From the NCBI RefSeq assembly GCF_019966515.1, contig NZ_JAIMIB010000005.1, positions 62,001 through 126,000 of the forward strand: 64,000 bases of DNA, written 5' to 3'. The notes below the pieces were generated by a model. The model had not been told where the DNA came from and ran no database searches. It saw nothing but the letters and a program-made list of their open reading frames with translations. Both the position numbers and the translations under genes were made by a program. Shown here in pieces: positions 53,457 to 62,554 of the stretch (the stretch's first letter is position 1; the number at the start of each line of letters is the position of its first letter). The DNA comes from Roseovarius aestuarii (GTDB lineage Bacteria > Pseudomonadota > Alphaproteobacteria > Rhodobacterales > Rhodobacteraceae).

Positions 53457-55655
53457 ATGCAGATTTCGCAATCCACCCCCGCAGCACGTGCCGGCATTTT
53501 TGTGCCGGTTATCTTCGTTGCGACGATTTTCCTCAGCGCGTCCCTGCTCTTCTTCGTGCAGCCGCTTTTTACCCGCATCGTGCTGCCGCAAATCGGCGGC
53601 TCGCCGGCGATCTGGACGACGGCGATGCTGTTTTTCCAGTCCACGCTGATCGCGGGGTATCTCTACGCGCATCTGCTCAGCCGCCTCCTGTCCGTGCGGG
53701 TGCAGCTGGTCATTCACCTGGCGGTCTGGGCCGGGGCATTGCTGTTCTTGCCGCTGACTATTCCCGAGGGCTGGCAATTTGACCCCGACGGGCCCATCGC
53801 CTGGCAGACGCTGATGCTTTTCGGGGTGGGCGTCGGAATGCCGTTTTTCGCGCTGTCGGCCAACGCGCCATTGCTGCAATCCTGGTATGGGCGCAGTGGC
53901 GGGCCTTCGGCCTCGGACCCCTACTTTCTCTACGGCGCCAGCAACCTGGGTTCTCTCGTGGCGCTGCTGGGTTTCCCACTGGTGGCTGAGCCACTTTTTG
54001 GCACGACGCTGATCGGCTTTGGCTGGGCTATGGGCTTTGCCGCGCTCGGCGCGTTTCTATTGATCAGCGGGTTGAGTGCCAATGGCGGCACACTGATCAC
54101 AGCCAGCCAGACCGAAACGGATAGCCGACCCGCCGCCAGATCCTATGTTTACTGGGCTTTTCTGGCGTTTATCCCCTCGTCGCTGATGCTATCGGTCACC
54201 TCCAAGATCAGCCTTGACCTGGGGGCCGTGCCGATGGTCTGGGTCGTGCCACTGGCGCTTTACCTACTCAGCTTCGTGCTGACATTCACCCAACGCCGCG
54301 TGCCACTGGCCAGGATACTCAAGCCGTTAACCGCCCTGGCGCTTATCGGCATGCTGCCGATTTTCGTTGGCCTGACCGGCCCTGAACTTAACATGGCGCT
54401 TGTCGCGATACTGATCATCGGTTTTTTCGTGGTCACGATCTACGCCCATCACAAACTATATCTGGCGCGTCCCGATGCCAGCCACCTGACCGGTTTCTAT
54501 CTGACCATGTCGATCGGCGGCGCATTGGGCGGCTTGTTCAACTCGATCGTCGGCCCGGTGCTGTTCTCGGGGCTTTACGAGTCGGGCACAACGATCATCC
54601 TGGCCGCATTGCTGCTGATCAATCTGCAACGCCCTGCGCCGGTCGTCCTGCGCGCACTGGGTGTCGGCGCGCTCGTCGGCGCTGCCGCAGCCATCCCGGC
54701 CCTCATCGCCAGCCTTGTTCCGGCTCTGGATACGCTCGACATCGTCATCGGATGCCTGCTGGCCAGCGCCGTGATCACGGCAGCCCTTCTTCGCCGGAAC
54801 GCCTTGTCGCTGTACGGATCTGCCATCGCGCTGATCCTCGTGGGAACCTTTATCGTACCGGATAACAAGCTTTTCCGGGATCGCAGTTTTTTCGGGGCCC
54901 ACACTGTCTATGAAACCAACGGACTGCGCCTTTATGGCAACGGGACCACGATCCACGGCGCGCAACGGGTCTCGGACAGCGCCGCGCCCCGGCCCGAGCC
55001 TTTGTTCTACTATCACCCCAATGGTCCGATGGCGCAGGTCATGACCTCGACCCGGGGTCATGCGGCACAGGAAATCGGCATCGTGGGGCTGGGGGTCGGA
55101 TCGTTGGCCTGCTATCAACAACCGGATCAGAACTGGCAATTCTACGAGATCGACCGGATGGTCGATGATATCGCCCGTGATCCATCGCTCTTTGGCTTCA
55201 TGTCCAACTGTGCCGGGGCGGCGCCCACACATCTGGGGGATGCGCGCATCGTGCTCGCCGGACAGACCGGCCTGCAGTATGACATTCTGGTCGTCGACGC
55301 CTATAGCTCGGATTCGGTACCGGTCCATCTGACGACACTGGAAGCGATCCAACTTTACATGGATCGCCTGGCATCGGACGGTGTATTGCTGTTCCACATC
55401 TCGAACCGCTACTATGAAATTGACAGGCCGCTTGCACGTGCCGCCGACGCTCTGGGCCTGACCGCGCGAATTCAGCATTACCCCGGCAATGTTGCGGCTG
55501 ATCCCGCCGACTCCGCGTCGGTCGTCGTGATGTTAAGCCGGTCAACCGAAGCGCTTGGCGATCTGGCCGTGGATGCCCGCTGGATCACCCTGGAAAGCGA
55601 TGGCGGCCCGGTCTGGACCGACGATTACGCCAATCTGCTCTCAATCCTGCGTTAA
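53457..55655 (+). CDS. Membrane-fused spermidine synthase-like protein
   Basis: 732 residues from ATG 53457, where GGAGG lies 6 bases upstream; the frame is open for 50 more codons upstream without a site. The first 500 residues hold about 12-14 hydrophobic segments of an MFS-like membrane domain (IFLSASLLFFVQPLFTRIVLP). The last 200 are a Rossmann methyltransferase-type fold like spermidine synthase: EIGIVGLGVGSLACY, FYEIDRMVDDIA, DARIVLAGQTG and ILVVDAYSSDSVPVHLTT. Polyamine synthase activity is unproven; such fusions are often orphan. Confidence 0.83.
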   Translation: MQISQSTPAARAGIFVPVIFVATIFLSASLLFFVQPLFTRIVLPQIGGSPAIWTTAMLFFQSTLIAGYLYAHLLSRLLSVRVQLVIHLAVWAGALLFLPLTIPEGWQFDPDGPIAWQTLMLFGVGVGMPFFALSANAPLLQSWYGRSGGPSASDPYFLYGASNLGSLVALLGFPLVAEPLFGTTLIGFGWAMGFAALGAFLLISGLSANGGTLITASQTETDSRPAARSYVYWAFLAFIPSSLMLSVTSKISLDLGAVPMVWVVPLALYLLSFVLTFTQRRVPLARILKPLTALALIGMLPIFVGLTGPELNMALVAILIIGFFVVTIYAHHKLYLARPDASHLTGFYLTMSIGGALGGLFNSIVGPVLFSGLYESGTTIILAALLLINLQRPAPVVLRALGVGALVGAAAAIPALIASLVPALDTLDIVIGCLLASAVITAALLRRNALSLYGSAIALILVGTFIVPDNKLFRDRSFFGAHTVYETNGLRLYGNGTTIHGAQRVSDSAAPRPEPLFYYHPNGPMAQVMTSTRGHAAQEIGIVGLGVGSLACYQQPDQNWQFYEIDRMVDDIARDPSLFGFMSNCAGAAPTHLGDARIVLAGQTGLQYDILVVDAYSSDSVPVHLTTLEAIQLYMDRLASDGVLLFHISNRYYEIDRPLARAADALGLTARIQHYPGNVAADPADSASVVVMLSRSTEALGDLAVDARWITLESDGGPVWTDDYANLLSILR

Positions 55656-56186
55656 CGCCTTGCCCAGCCGGGGCAAGCGCGCTTTCTTCAGCAGTGCCCG
55701 CAACTCCCATGCACGACCAGACAGGCGGTCGGCCTCGGTCAGCACCTCGGCGGCAACCCCTGCGACCAACTCGGGCCGGGCCTGCCAGACACCATGCAGA
55801 AACCCATCGGGATCGGCACGGCTCAACCCCTCCTCGGCCAGTATGTTGCGGGGGAAGTCCTTTGCATTGAGGGTCAGGATCATGTCGGCGGACCCGGCGA
55901 TTGCCGCTGCCAGCACATGAACATCCGCCGGGTCCGGCAGCCAGAGGCGTGCCTTCAGCGACGGTGCATAAGTGACCTCGACCTCTGGCCATTGCGCTGC
56001 CAGCAGCGCTGCCTCACCGCTGGCCTGCAGGGCGCCGTCAGGGCCAAGCTTCTGCGCCGCGCGCACCCATTCCTCGACGATCCGCGCCGACCAAAGGGGC
56101 GTGAACACGCCGGCGCGGGCCACGCCAAGGATCATTTGGCGCATGACCGTCGGGTAGATCACGCAGGCATCCAGCAAGACCTTCAT
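55641..56186 (-). CDS. PIN-domain protein
   Basis: 181 residues. MKVLLDACVIYP and the later acidic positions (DPADVHVLAAAIAGSADMILTLNAKDFP) give the PIN-domain Asp set for a magnesium-dependent RNase. No antitoxin gene is adjacent; instead it overlaps the rlmI-like gene by 4 bp, so it is coexpressed with an rRNA methyltransferase. It also overlaps the convergent spermidine-synthase-like gene by 15 bp. Target unknown. Confidence 0.82.
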   Translation of the reverse strand: MKVLLDACVIYPTVMRQMILGVARAGVFTPLWSARIVEEWVRAAQKLGPDGALQASGEAALLAAQWPEVEVTYAPSLKARLWLPDPADVHVLAAAIAGSADMILTLNAKDFPRNILAEEGLSRADPDGFLHGVWQARPELVAGVAAEVLTEADRLSGRAWELRALLKKARLPRLGKALTQD

Positions 56187-57379
56187 AGGCGGTAAAAAAG
56201 CGCTTTCAGATAGCCGCTTTCAGCTAGCTGTGGGTGGGTCGGATGGTCCGGCCCTGCCGCTCCTGTATGGATCAGCTGGCCCGCTCGGCCAGCGCGCCCG
56301 ATACCGCGGGTGCAGGCGGTCCGGAACTTGCCCAAATCAGCCGCGTGCGAACACGAACACAATCCCAGATATCCACCCTCTGCCACCAACGGCGCTGCCA
56401 GCCGTGCGACGCGTTCATAAGCCCTTAAACCCGCCTCCAGCGCCTTTTTCGACGGGGCAAAGGCAGGCGGGTCGCAGATCACCACATCAAAGCGCGCGCG
56501 TTCATCTGCCAGGGCCGCGAGCACATCGAAGGCATCCCCCTTGCGGGTGTCAAACCGGTCCGCGACGCCCATCCGCGCGGCCCCTTCGGCAGCCAGCGCA
56601 AGAGCCGGCGCCGAGCCGTCAACCGCGAGCGCCGTTGTCGCCCCGCCCGCCAGCATGGCAAGTGAGAACCCGCCGACATGTGAAAACACATCCAGCACCT
56701 TTGCCCCGTCGGCTAGCTTTGCCGCAAAGGCGTGATTGGGCCGCTGGTCGTAGAACAGCCCGGTTTTCTGCCCACCGGTCAGATCGGCCTTATAGGTGGC
56801 ACCGTTCATCGGCACAGGCAGCGGCGCCTCGAGCACTTGCCCGATCAGCACGTCGCTCACATCATCCAGCCCCTCCAGCGCCCGGGCGCGACCCGAGGCG
56901 TTTTTCAGAACCGTCGAGACGCCGGTCACGTCAACCAATGCCTGTACCAGTTGTGGCAGCAAAGCGTCGGCCCAGGCGGCGTTGGGCTGGATCACCGCTA
57001 CATCGCCGAAACGGTCGATCACCACGCCGGGCAGACCGTCTGCCTCGGCATGCACCAACCGGTAAAAAGGCGTCTGATAAAGCCGCTTGCGCAGATCAAG
57101 CGCGCGCGCCAATCTGTCCGCCAGCCATACCGCATCAATCGCCGCGTTGAGATCCCGGCTGAGGACCCGCGCCATGATGCGAGAATCCGGATTGACGGCT
57201 ACCAGCGCAAGCGCGTTACGCTCGGCGTCTTCGAGCACGGCAATAGTACCGGGCGCCAGCGCCCGAGTGCGCCGGTCGGTGACAAGTTCATTGTCATAGA
57301 CCCAGGGAAATCCGTGACGAATGGCCTGTGGTCGTATTTTGGGTTTCAGACGGATAACGGGAAATGAGGGCAAGGTCAT
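56183..57379 (-). CDS. rlmI: Class I rRNA large-subunit methyltransferase (RlmI-type)
   Basis: 398 residues. The N-terminal PUA-like part starts LKPKIRPQAIRHGFPWVYDNEL; a SAM domain follows with KTGLFYDQRPNH, KVLDVFSHVGGFSLAML (motif I), VDGSAPALALA and the catalytic VICDPPAFAPSKKALEAG. RlmI makes m5C1962 in 23S rRNA. The catalytic CSCSHA cysteine pattern is present (LGLCSCSHAAD). It runs with the PIN gene. Confidence 0.92.
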   Translation of the reverse strand: MTLPSFPVIRLKPKIRPQAIRHGFPWVYDNELVTDRRTRALAPGTIAVLEDAERNALALVAVNPDSRIMARVLSRDLNAAIDAVWLADRLARALDLRKRLYQTPFYRLVHAEADGLPGVVIDRFGDVAVIQPNAAWADALLPQLVQALVDVTGVSTVLKNASGRARALEGLDDVSDVLIGQVLEAPLPVPMNGATYKADLTGGQKTGLFYDQRPNHAFAAKLADGAKVLDVFSHVGGFSLAMLAGGATTALAVDGSAPALALAAEGAARMGVADRFDTRKGDAFDVLAALADERARFDVVICDPPAFAPSKKALEAGLRAYERVARLAAPLVAEGGYLGLCSCSHAADLGKFRTACTRGIGRAGRAGQLIHTGAAGPDHPTHPQLAESGYLKALFYRL

Positions 57380-57415
57380 ACGCCCCCATAAAAGGTTTCC
57401 GCCGTGTCGGAAAGG

Positions 57416-58051
57416 TTACAATTGATTGAGCGCGCCGAGCAGGCCCAGCTTTGCGGGCTCGTGGCCCCGAGGATCGGTCAGTTCAACCTCGATCACTTCG
57501 GCCAGATGTTCGATTATGCGCTTTTTTTGGGTAATCCCATGCCGTTCGGCCACTGCCGCGCCGGCGCCGCCAAGCGCCCTGAAGTCAGCTTGCACATGCT
57601 TCGGCTCACCCAGCATGCCAAGCGTTTCGGGATCTCTCAGGATAATGGCGAACTGCAACGCGTGAACGCCGCCGACGGTGTTGCGCGCTTTTTCGGTTAG
57701 CGCATGAAAGCGCGTCACCTGAATGTCCATGATCGCCGGCTGCCCGCCCTTCGTAATCTTCTGCACGCTTTGTTGGGCCGCGGTTTCGAAAATGGCCTTG
57801 ACCTGAGCATGGCGGTCGCCTGCCGGATCACCACGCCAGACAATATCTCCGCCTGGATAATAGGCATTGGCCTTCGACACCCGCAGCGTCTCGGGCACGA
57901 CCACCCTGACCGCCAGGATATCCGGCGCTGTTATCTGCACGCTTTCAGGAATGGTCTCAAACGGCGCATTCCGTGTCGCAATGCCCAGCCCGCCGCAGGC
58001 GGACAGGGACAGGCCCAGCATTATGATCATCAGATTTCGAATACTGCTCAT
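57416..58051 (-). CDS. Conserved lipoprotein, 211 residues
   Basis: Signal MSSIRNLMIIMLGLSLSAC with lipobox LSAC (Cys19). The mature protein has FETIPESVQITAPDILAVRVVVPETLRVSKANAYYPGGDIVWRGDPAGDRHAQ and a second half with many basic residues. It is anchored to a membrane on the periplasmic side. The pattern resembles a Rhodobacteraceae conserved family of unknown function. It ends 36 bp from the rlmI gene start on the same strand. Confidence 0.75.
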   Translation of the reverse strand: MSSIRNLMIIMLGLSLSACGGLGIATRNAPFETIPESVQITAPDILAVRVVVPETLRVSKANAYYPGGDIVWRGDPAGDRHAQVKAIFETAAQQSVQKITKGGQPAIMDIQVTRFHALTEKARNTVGGVHALQFAIILRDPETLGMLGEPKHVQADFRALGGAGAAVAERHGITQKKRIIEHLAEVIEVELTDPRGHEPAKLGLLGALNQL

Positions 58052-58320
58052 GATTTCCTCCTGACCTTATGGCCATGTTTCTTTGTCCCCAGCCTGGCAG
58101 CGGAATACGGCCCTGATGCGGCGATCATGGCGCAGAATCGTGGTTAATGAACGGCGGGAATTGCCGCATTCCGATTTAGTGAACCGCATATGCAACACTT
58201 CCAGAAGATTTGAGTTTCCAGTGGCTTACAGATTGACGTGAGCCCGGGTCCTGACAAAAGTTCGCCGCGTGCGGGGGCATTCACAATGCGCGGCTTACGA
58301 TGCGCGACATGGGATTTTGA

Positions 58321-58956
58321 ATGCAGACCAAACTGGCCTCGGACACGATCGAAATGATCTGCCGGACTTCACCCTTCATCTCCACGCCTACCCTTGCCGA
58401 TGCCGCCCATGCCGCGCCGCTTGCCCGCGCCCTCACCCGTGGCCGCCTGCCGGTCATCCAGATTTCGATCCGCAGAAGAAACGCGGCCGATATCATCCGG
58501 GAAATGGCACAGGTGCCCGATGCCATCGTGGGTGCCGGGATGGTCCTGTCCCCGGATGACGTGCGTATCGCCCGCGAGGCCGGGGCGAAGTTCTGCACAA
58601 CCCCCGGGATCACCGACCCGCTGCTGCGTTATTTCGACGGCATTGAACTGCCGCTACTGCCCGGTTGCGCCACGCCGACCGAAGCATTGCACCTGCTGAG
58701 CCGCGGCTACACCACGCTCAACTTCTTCCCGGGCGGATCACCCAACGCGCTGACAATGCTGAAAGCGATACAGCAACCCCTACCACAGCTCAGGTTCTGC
58801 GTCTCCGGCGACATAGACCTGGATGCCGCGCCCGATTACATCGCGTTGTCCAACGTCCTGAGTGTCGCCACCGACGCCGTCACGCCGCCCGAGCTGATCG
58901 AGAAACGCGATTGGGAGGGCATAACGCTACTGGCCCGCAACGCGACACGCCGCTGA
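58321..58956 (+). CDS. KDPG aldolase (Eda)-like protein lacking the Schiff-base lysine
   Basis: 211 residues with the Eda barrel: LARALTRGRLPVIQISI, DAIVGAGMVLSPDDVRIAREAGAKFCTTPGITDPLL, LPLLPGCATPTEALHLLSRGYTTL. The catalytic Lys in the TTLKFFPAE motif of E. coli Eda (K133) is Asn here (TTLNFFPGGS, residue 134, codon AAC at 58720-58722). The proton-transfer Glu (EVTLRT) is replaced by Gln (VIQISIRR), and CPTGGI reads CVSGDI. Aldol cleavage by the usual route should be impossible. The ORF is intact. It may be regulatory, structural or have a new activity. It is not near edd. Confidence 0.82.
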   Translation: MQTKLASDTIEMICRTSPFISTPTLADAAHAAPLARALTRGRLPVIQISIRRRNAADIIREMAQVPDAIVGAGMVLSPDDVRIAREAGAKFCTTPGITDPLLRYFDGIELPLLPGCATPTEALHLLSRGYTTLNFFPGGSPNALTMLKAIQQPLPQLRFCVSGDIDLDAAPDYIALSNVLSVATDAVTPPELIEKRDWEGITLLARNATRR

Positions 58957-59095
58957 CCGTAAGGCAGGGCCGCGACAATAAATGCGCTCCGCAGCGATTG
59001 TTTCCGGCACCATAAGAGCAGCGACATTCCAACCTATTTCTGCCCAATTCATCTGCGATTCTTAGGTCAGTTGCTCTTTACCCCGGTTGTTAACG

Positions 59096-59266
59096 ATGAA
59101 CCTGTTTATATTTCTGCTCTTCGCTCTATGCGCCATGGGTGTCCTCGCGATCTGCTCGATCGAACCGGCACGCCGTACCTTTCTTGAGGGCATGGCAATC
59201 ACCGTCCTGTTCGGGTTTTCTTTTATCATCGCGGTGGTGATTTACATGGGCCTGCAAGCACTTTAG
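59096..59266 (+). CDS. Small membrane protein, 56 residues
   Basis: ATG 59096 to TAG 59266. Two hydrophobic stretches: residues 2-20 (NLFIFLLFALCAMGVLAI) and 33-55 (MAITVLFGFSFIIAVVIYM), separated by an SIEPARRTFLEG loop with positive charges, so a hairpin in the inner membrane is likely. No clear ribosome site, so confidence is limited. No family recognised. Confidence 0.45.
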   Translation: MNLFIFLLFALCAMGVLAICSIEPARRTFLEGMAITVLFGFSFIIAVVIYMGLQAL

Positions 59267-59380
59267 CCCGTCGCTGTCTGACCACGGTATAGAGATTCGA
59301 AGTCAGGTGTGAGCACGGGTGATCATTACTCTAAGCAAAGACCCGTTCAATTTTCCCGACAGAAATCAGCCCGGCAAAGC

Positions 59381-59689
59381 TCAATCACGCGGCCTCGACC
59401 GCCAGCCGCCCCGGCGTTTAGGTGTCATTGCACTCTGATTGCCCTCGGTCAGAACCCGGGTCATCGGATGGTCCGGATTCTCGCCTGCGTATTTCTTAAG
59501 CAAGGCCGTGATCATCGGCCGACTATCGGCCCCATCAGGCGTCGACAACGCCCAATCCAGAAAGATCGAGCGGCATTCGCCCAGCGTTATCCCGTCAATG
59601 CGGTAGGCTTCGCGAATAAGCCCTTTATGGTCCAGCGGATCCCGTTCCAACTCAAATCCCCCGCGGTTGACGCGCCAGCGCGTGATCAA
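59381..59689 (-). CDS. Conserved hypothetical protein downstream of glnE
   Basis: 102 residues from TTG 59689 (ITRWRVNRGGFELERDPLDHKGLIREAY), with GGAGAG 6 bases upstream, overlapping the glnE 3' end by 38 bp. The later half (FLDWALSTPDGADSRPMITALLKKYAGENPDHPMT) and the basic tail (PKRRGGWRSRPRD) show no known domain. The glnE-adjacent position is, as far as I recall, common in Rhodobacteraceae. The start codon is inferred; no ATG fits. Confidence 0.68.
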   Translation of the reverse strand: MITRWRVNRGGFELERDPLDHKGLIREAYRIDGITLGECRSIFLDWALSTPDGADSRPMITALLKKYAGENPDHPMTRVLTEGNQSAMTPKRRGGWRSRPRD

Positions 59690-62438
59690 TGATCTCTCCG
59701 GCCTTTTCGGTAGCTGACTGAAGCGCCTCGCGCAACGCCTCAAGGCTGTCATAGCCTGTCTCGCGTGTCACGAACTCTGCTCCGCCCGCGCCGATCTGGC
59801 CCGGCTCAAGCGGCTTGTCACTCAACAGTCGCGCCGCCTGAAGCACCTGCCAGCAAAGCGTGTAGGCCCGCATCAGCGCCGTCCTGTCCGCGTCATCCAG
59901 CCAGCCGATTGCGACACCAGCGTTCAAACCCGTGGCAACATCACGCTTGGTCGCCCCGGCCATCAGGCTACCGGCCTGCGCCAAGAGTTCCAGTTCCTGC
60001 TGCCGGCCCTTGCCCAGCTTTGTATCCCAAGGCCCCTGAGGGCGCTTCGCCGCCGCGATCCGGTCACGCATTTCCGATACTTCGATCAGCACGCGGGCGG
60101 GCTCTCCGCTCTGCTCCAGAAGCTCGGTACGGAACGCCTCGAATTCTTCCGCCAGCCCGACATCGCCAGTGATCACTCGGGCGCGGGTCAGAGCCAAGTG
60201 TTCCCATACCCAGGCCTCGGACCGCTGATACTCGCGGAACGACGCCCAGCCGGTCGCCACCGGCCCCTGATTGCCCGACGGGCGCAGGCGCATATCGACC
60301 TCGTAAAGCCGCCCCTCGGCCATGGGCGCGGTCAGTGCCGTGATCATGGCCTGCGTCAGGCGGGCATAATAAAGCCGCGACATAAGTGGTCGCCGACCGT
60401 CGGACTGATCCACCCCTGCGGCATCGTAGATCACGATCAGGTCCAGGTCGGATCCGGCGTTCAATTTTTCGGCCCCGAGCGACCCCATGCCCAGAACCAC
60501 TGCCCCACGTCCCGGCGGCGTACCGTGTTTTTGAGCAAAATGCGCGATCACCTCGGGCCAGACCGCCGCAATCACCGCGCCTGCCAGATCGGCATATTGC
60601 TCACCGGCGTAATCGGCGCTGATCAACCCGCGTAGGTGATGCACACCAACACGGAAATGCCATTCCTTGCGCCAACGCCGGGCGGCGTCCAGCTTGCGCT
60701 CATAGTCATCCTCGCCCGACAACCGCTCGAACAGCTGTGCCTCGAGCGTTTCCCGCCCCGGCCAGGGCGCGAAGAAATCCCCGGCGATGACCGCGTCGAA
60801 CACGCCCGCGTTCTGCGACAGATACCCCGCCAGGGCGGGCGCGGTACCGACGATATCTACCAACAGGTCAATGAGATGCGGGTTGGCCTCGAACAGCGAA
60901 AAAACCTGAACGCCAGCTGGTAGCCCCGACAGGAATCCGTCAAAGGCCAGCAGTGCCTCGCTGGGATGCGCGGTTTTTGCCAGACGCGACAATATATCGG
61001 GCCTGAGGCGCCTGAAAATCTGCACCGCGCGGGCCGAGCGCAGCGCCGGATAGCTGGGCCAACGGCTGATGATCTCGTCATCCAGCTCCGGCGCAATAGG
61101 GGCCGCGACGTCCCCGGCCTCGGGGGTAAAAAACCCTTCGATCACGTCATGCACCTCGTTCAGGCGCGTCTCCAGTTCCGCTTTCAATTCAGCGGTCTCA
61201 CGTCCCATGAAACAAGCCAGACGGTCAAACTCCTCGCCCGAGTTGGGCAGAACGTGGGTCTGAGCGTCCCGCAGCATTTGCAGCCTGTGCTCGACCTTGC
61301 GGTGAAAACGGTAATGCTCGGTCAGCAATCGGGCCGATGCGTCCGGGATCCAGCCCTTTTTCGCCAGTTTCGCCAGACCTTCTACCGTGCCACGCACCCG
61401 CAGATCGGGGTCGCGCCCGCCGGCAATGATTTGGCGCGTCTGGGTGAAAAACTCGATCTCACGGATACCGCCACGGCCCAGCTTCATATTGTGGCCAGGC
61501 AAGGTGAGGTTGCCGCCCAGCCCTTTATGCTCGCGAATCCTGAGCCGCATGTTATGCGCGTCTTCGATGGCTGCGAAATCCAGATGCCGGCGCCAGACGA
61601 AGGGCCGCAATGTTTCAAGAAACCGCTGCCCCGCCGCCAGGTCACCGGCGCAGGGTCGCGCCTTGATATAGGCCGCGCGCTCCCAGGTGCGGCCCAGGCT
61701 TTCGTAGTAGGCCTCAGCCCCGGCCATCGCCATGCAGACCGGTGTGACCGCCGGATCGGGGCGCAGCCGGAGGTCAGTACGAAACACATATCCCCCCGCC
61801 GCACGATCATTCAGCAGCGCCGACATCCGCCGCGTGGCCCTGACGAAAGACGCTCGTGCATCGTGATAATCATCGGGATCAAAACGGGTTTCGTCAAAGA
61901 GGCAGATCAGATCGATATCCGAGCTATAGTTCAGCTCTCCGGCCCCCATCTTGCCCATGGCCAGTGCCACCATCCCGCCCGCCGTGGCCACGTCATCCGG
62001 ACCCATGCCGGGCAGTTTGCCGCGCTTGATCTCGGCGCTGATCATGGCCTTTGTCGCCAGATCAACCGCCAGATCGGCAAAATCAGTCAAAACCTGCGTC
62101 ACCATCTCCAGAGGCCAGACCCCGGCCAAATCGGCAAGCCCGATGATCAGCGCCACCTGCCGCTTCGCCTTGCGCAGCGCTTCGCCCAGCTGATCCGGCG
62201 GCACCACAGAGAGATCGGCAAAGACATCGCTTAGCGCCCCTTCAGGATCGTGCAGCGCAACTGGCAACCAGTCCCGTTCCTGCCCGATCAGCGTGGCCAG
62301 ATAGGGGCTGCACCCCGCTGCGCCTCCGACCAGCTCACCCAATTGCGGATTCAGGTCAGGCACCATCGCCTGCGCATCCGCCCCCTGTTCGGGGTCATAG
62401 GCACGTGGCTGACGGGTCATGCGAGGCAAAAAATCCAT
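59652..62438 (-). CDS. glnE: Glutamine synthetase adenylyltransferase/deadenylyltransferase
   Basis: 928 residues, the standard size. Two nucleotidyltransferase domains are visible: N-terminal GELNYSSDIDLICLFDE with GGIREIEFFTQ, and C-terminal GMGSLGAEKLNAGSDLDLIVIYD with RLRPSGNQGPVATGW. It adenylylates GlnA under nitrogen surplus and removes AMP under limitation, linking it to PII. It is the only nitrogen-control enzyme of the right-hand part of the window. Start at ATG 62438 or the ATG six codons later. Confidence 0.97.
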   Translation of the reverse strand: MDFLPRMTRQPRAYDPEQGADAQAMVPDLNPQLGELVGGAAGCSPYLATLIGQERDWLPVALHDPEGALSDVFADLSVVPPDQLGEALRKAKRQVALIIGLADLAGVWPLEMVTQVLTDFADLAVDLATKAMISAEIKRGKLPGMGPDDVATAGGMVALAMGKMGAGELNYSSDIDLICLFDETRFDPDDYHDARASFVRATRRMSALLNDRAAGGYVFRTDLRLRPDPAVTPVCMAMAGAEAYYESLGRTWERAAYIKARPCAGDLAAGQRFLETLRPFVWRRHLDFAAIEDAHNMRLRIREHKGLGGNLTLPGHNMKLGRGGIREIEFFTQTRQIIAGGRDPDLRVRGTVEGLAKLAKKGWIPDASARLLTEHYRFHRKVEHRLQMLRDAQTHVLPNSGEEFDRLACFMGRETAELKAELETRLNEVHDVIEGFFTPEAGDVAAPIAPELDDEIISRWPSYPALRSARAVQIFRRLRPDILSRLAKTAHPSEALLAFDGFLSGLPAGVQVFSLFEANPHLIDLLVDIVGTAPALAGYLSQNAGVFDAVIAGDFFAPWPGRETLEAQLFERLSGEDDYERKLDAARRWRKEWHFRVGVHHLRGLISADYAGEQYADLAGAVIAAVWPEVIAHFAQKHGTPPGRGAVVLGMGSLGAEKLNAGSDLDLIVIYDAAGVDQSDGRRPLMSRLYYARLTQAMITALTAPMAEGRLYEVDMRLRPSGNQGPVATGWASFREYQRSEAWVWEHLALTRARVITGDVGLAEEFEAFRTELLEQSGEPARVLIEVSEMRDRIAAAKRPQGPWDTKLGKGRQQELELLAQAGSLMAGATKRDVATGLNAGVAIGWLDDADRTALMRAYTLCWQVLQAARLLSDKPLEPGQIGAGGAEFVTRETGYDSLEALREALQSATEKAGEIIDHALARQPRGI

Positions 62439-62554
62439 AGCGCCAGTGATACAAGGCCGACGCGCCGGGTCAACGAATTAGGGTGGGTTTCTCTTCAATC
62501 GCAACGGTGATAGGCAACGGGCCGAAACCCGAACCAAGGACATACGAACAACGC

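Noticed and set aside
55641..55655. 15-bp overlap of convergent PIN and spermidine-synthase-like genes as a frameshift signal
   Set aside because: Both C-termini read naturally to their stops, so a simple tail-to-tail overlap is sufficient.
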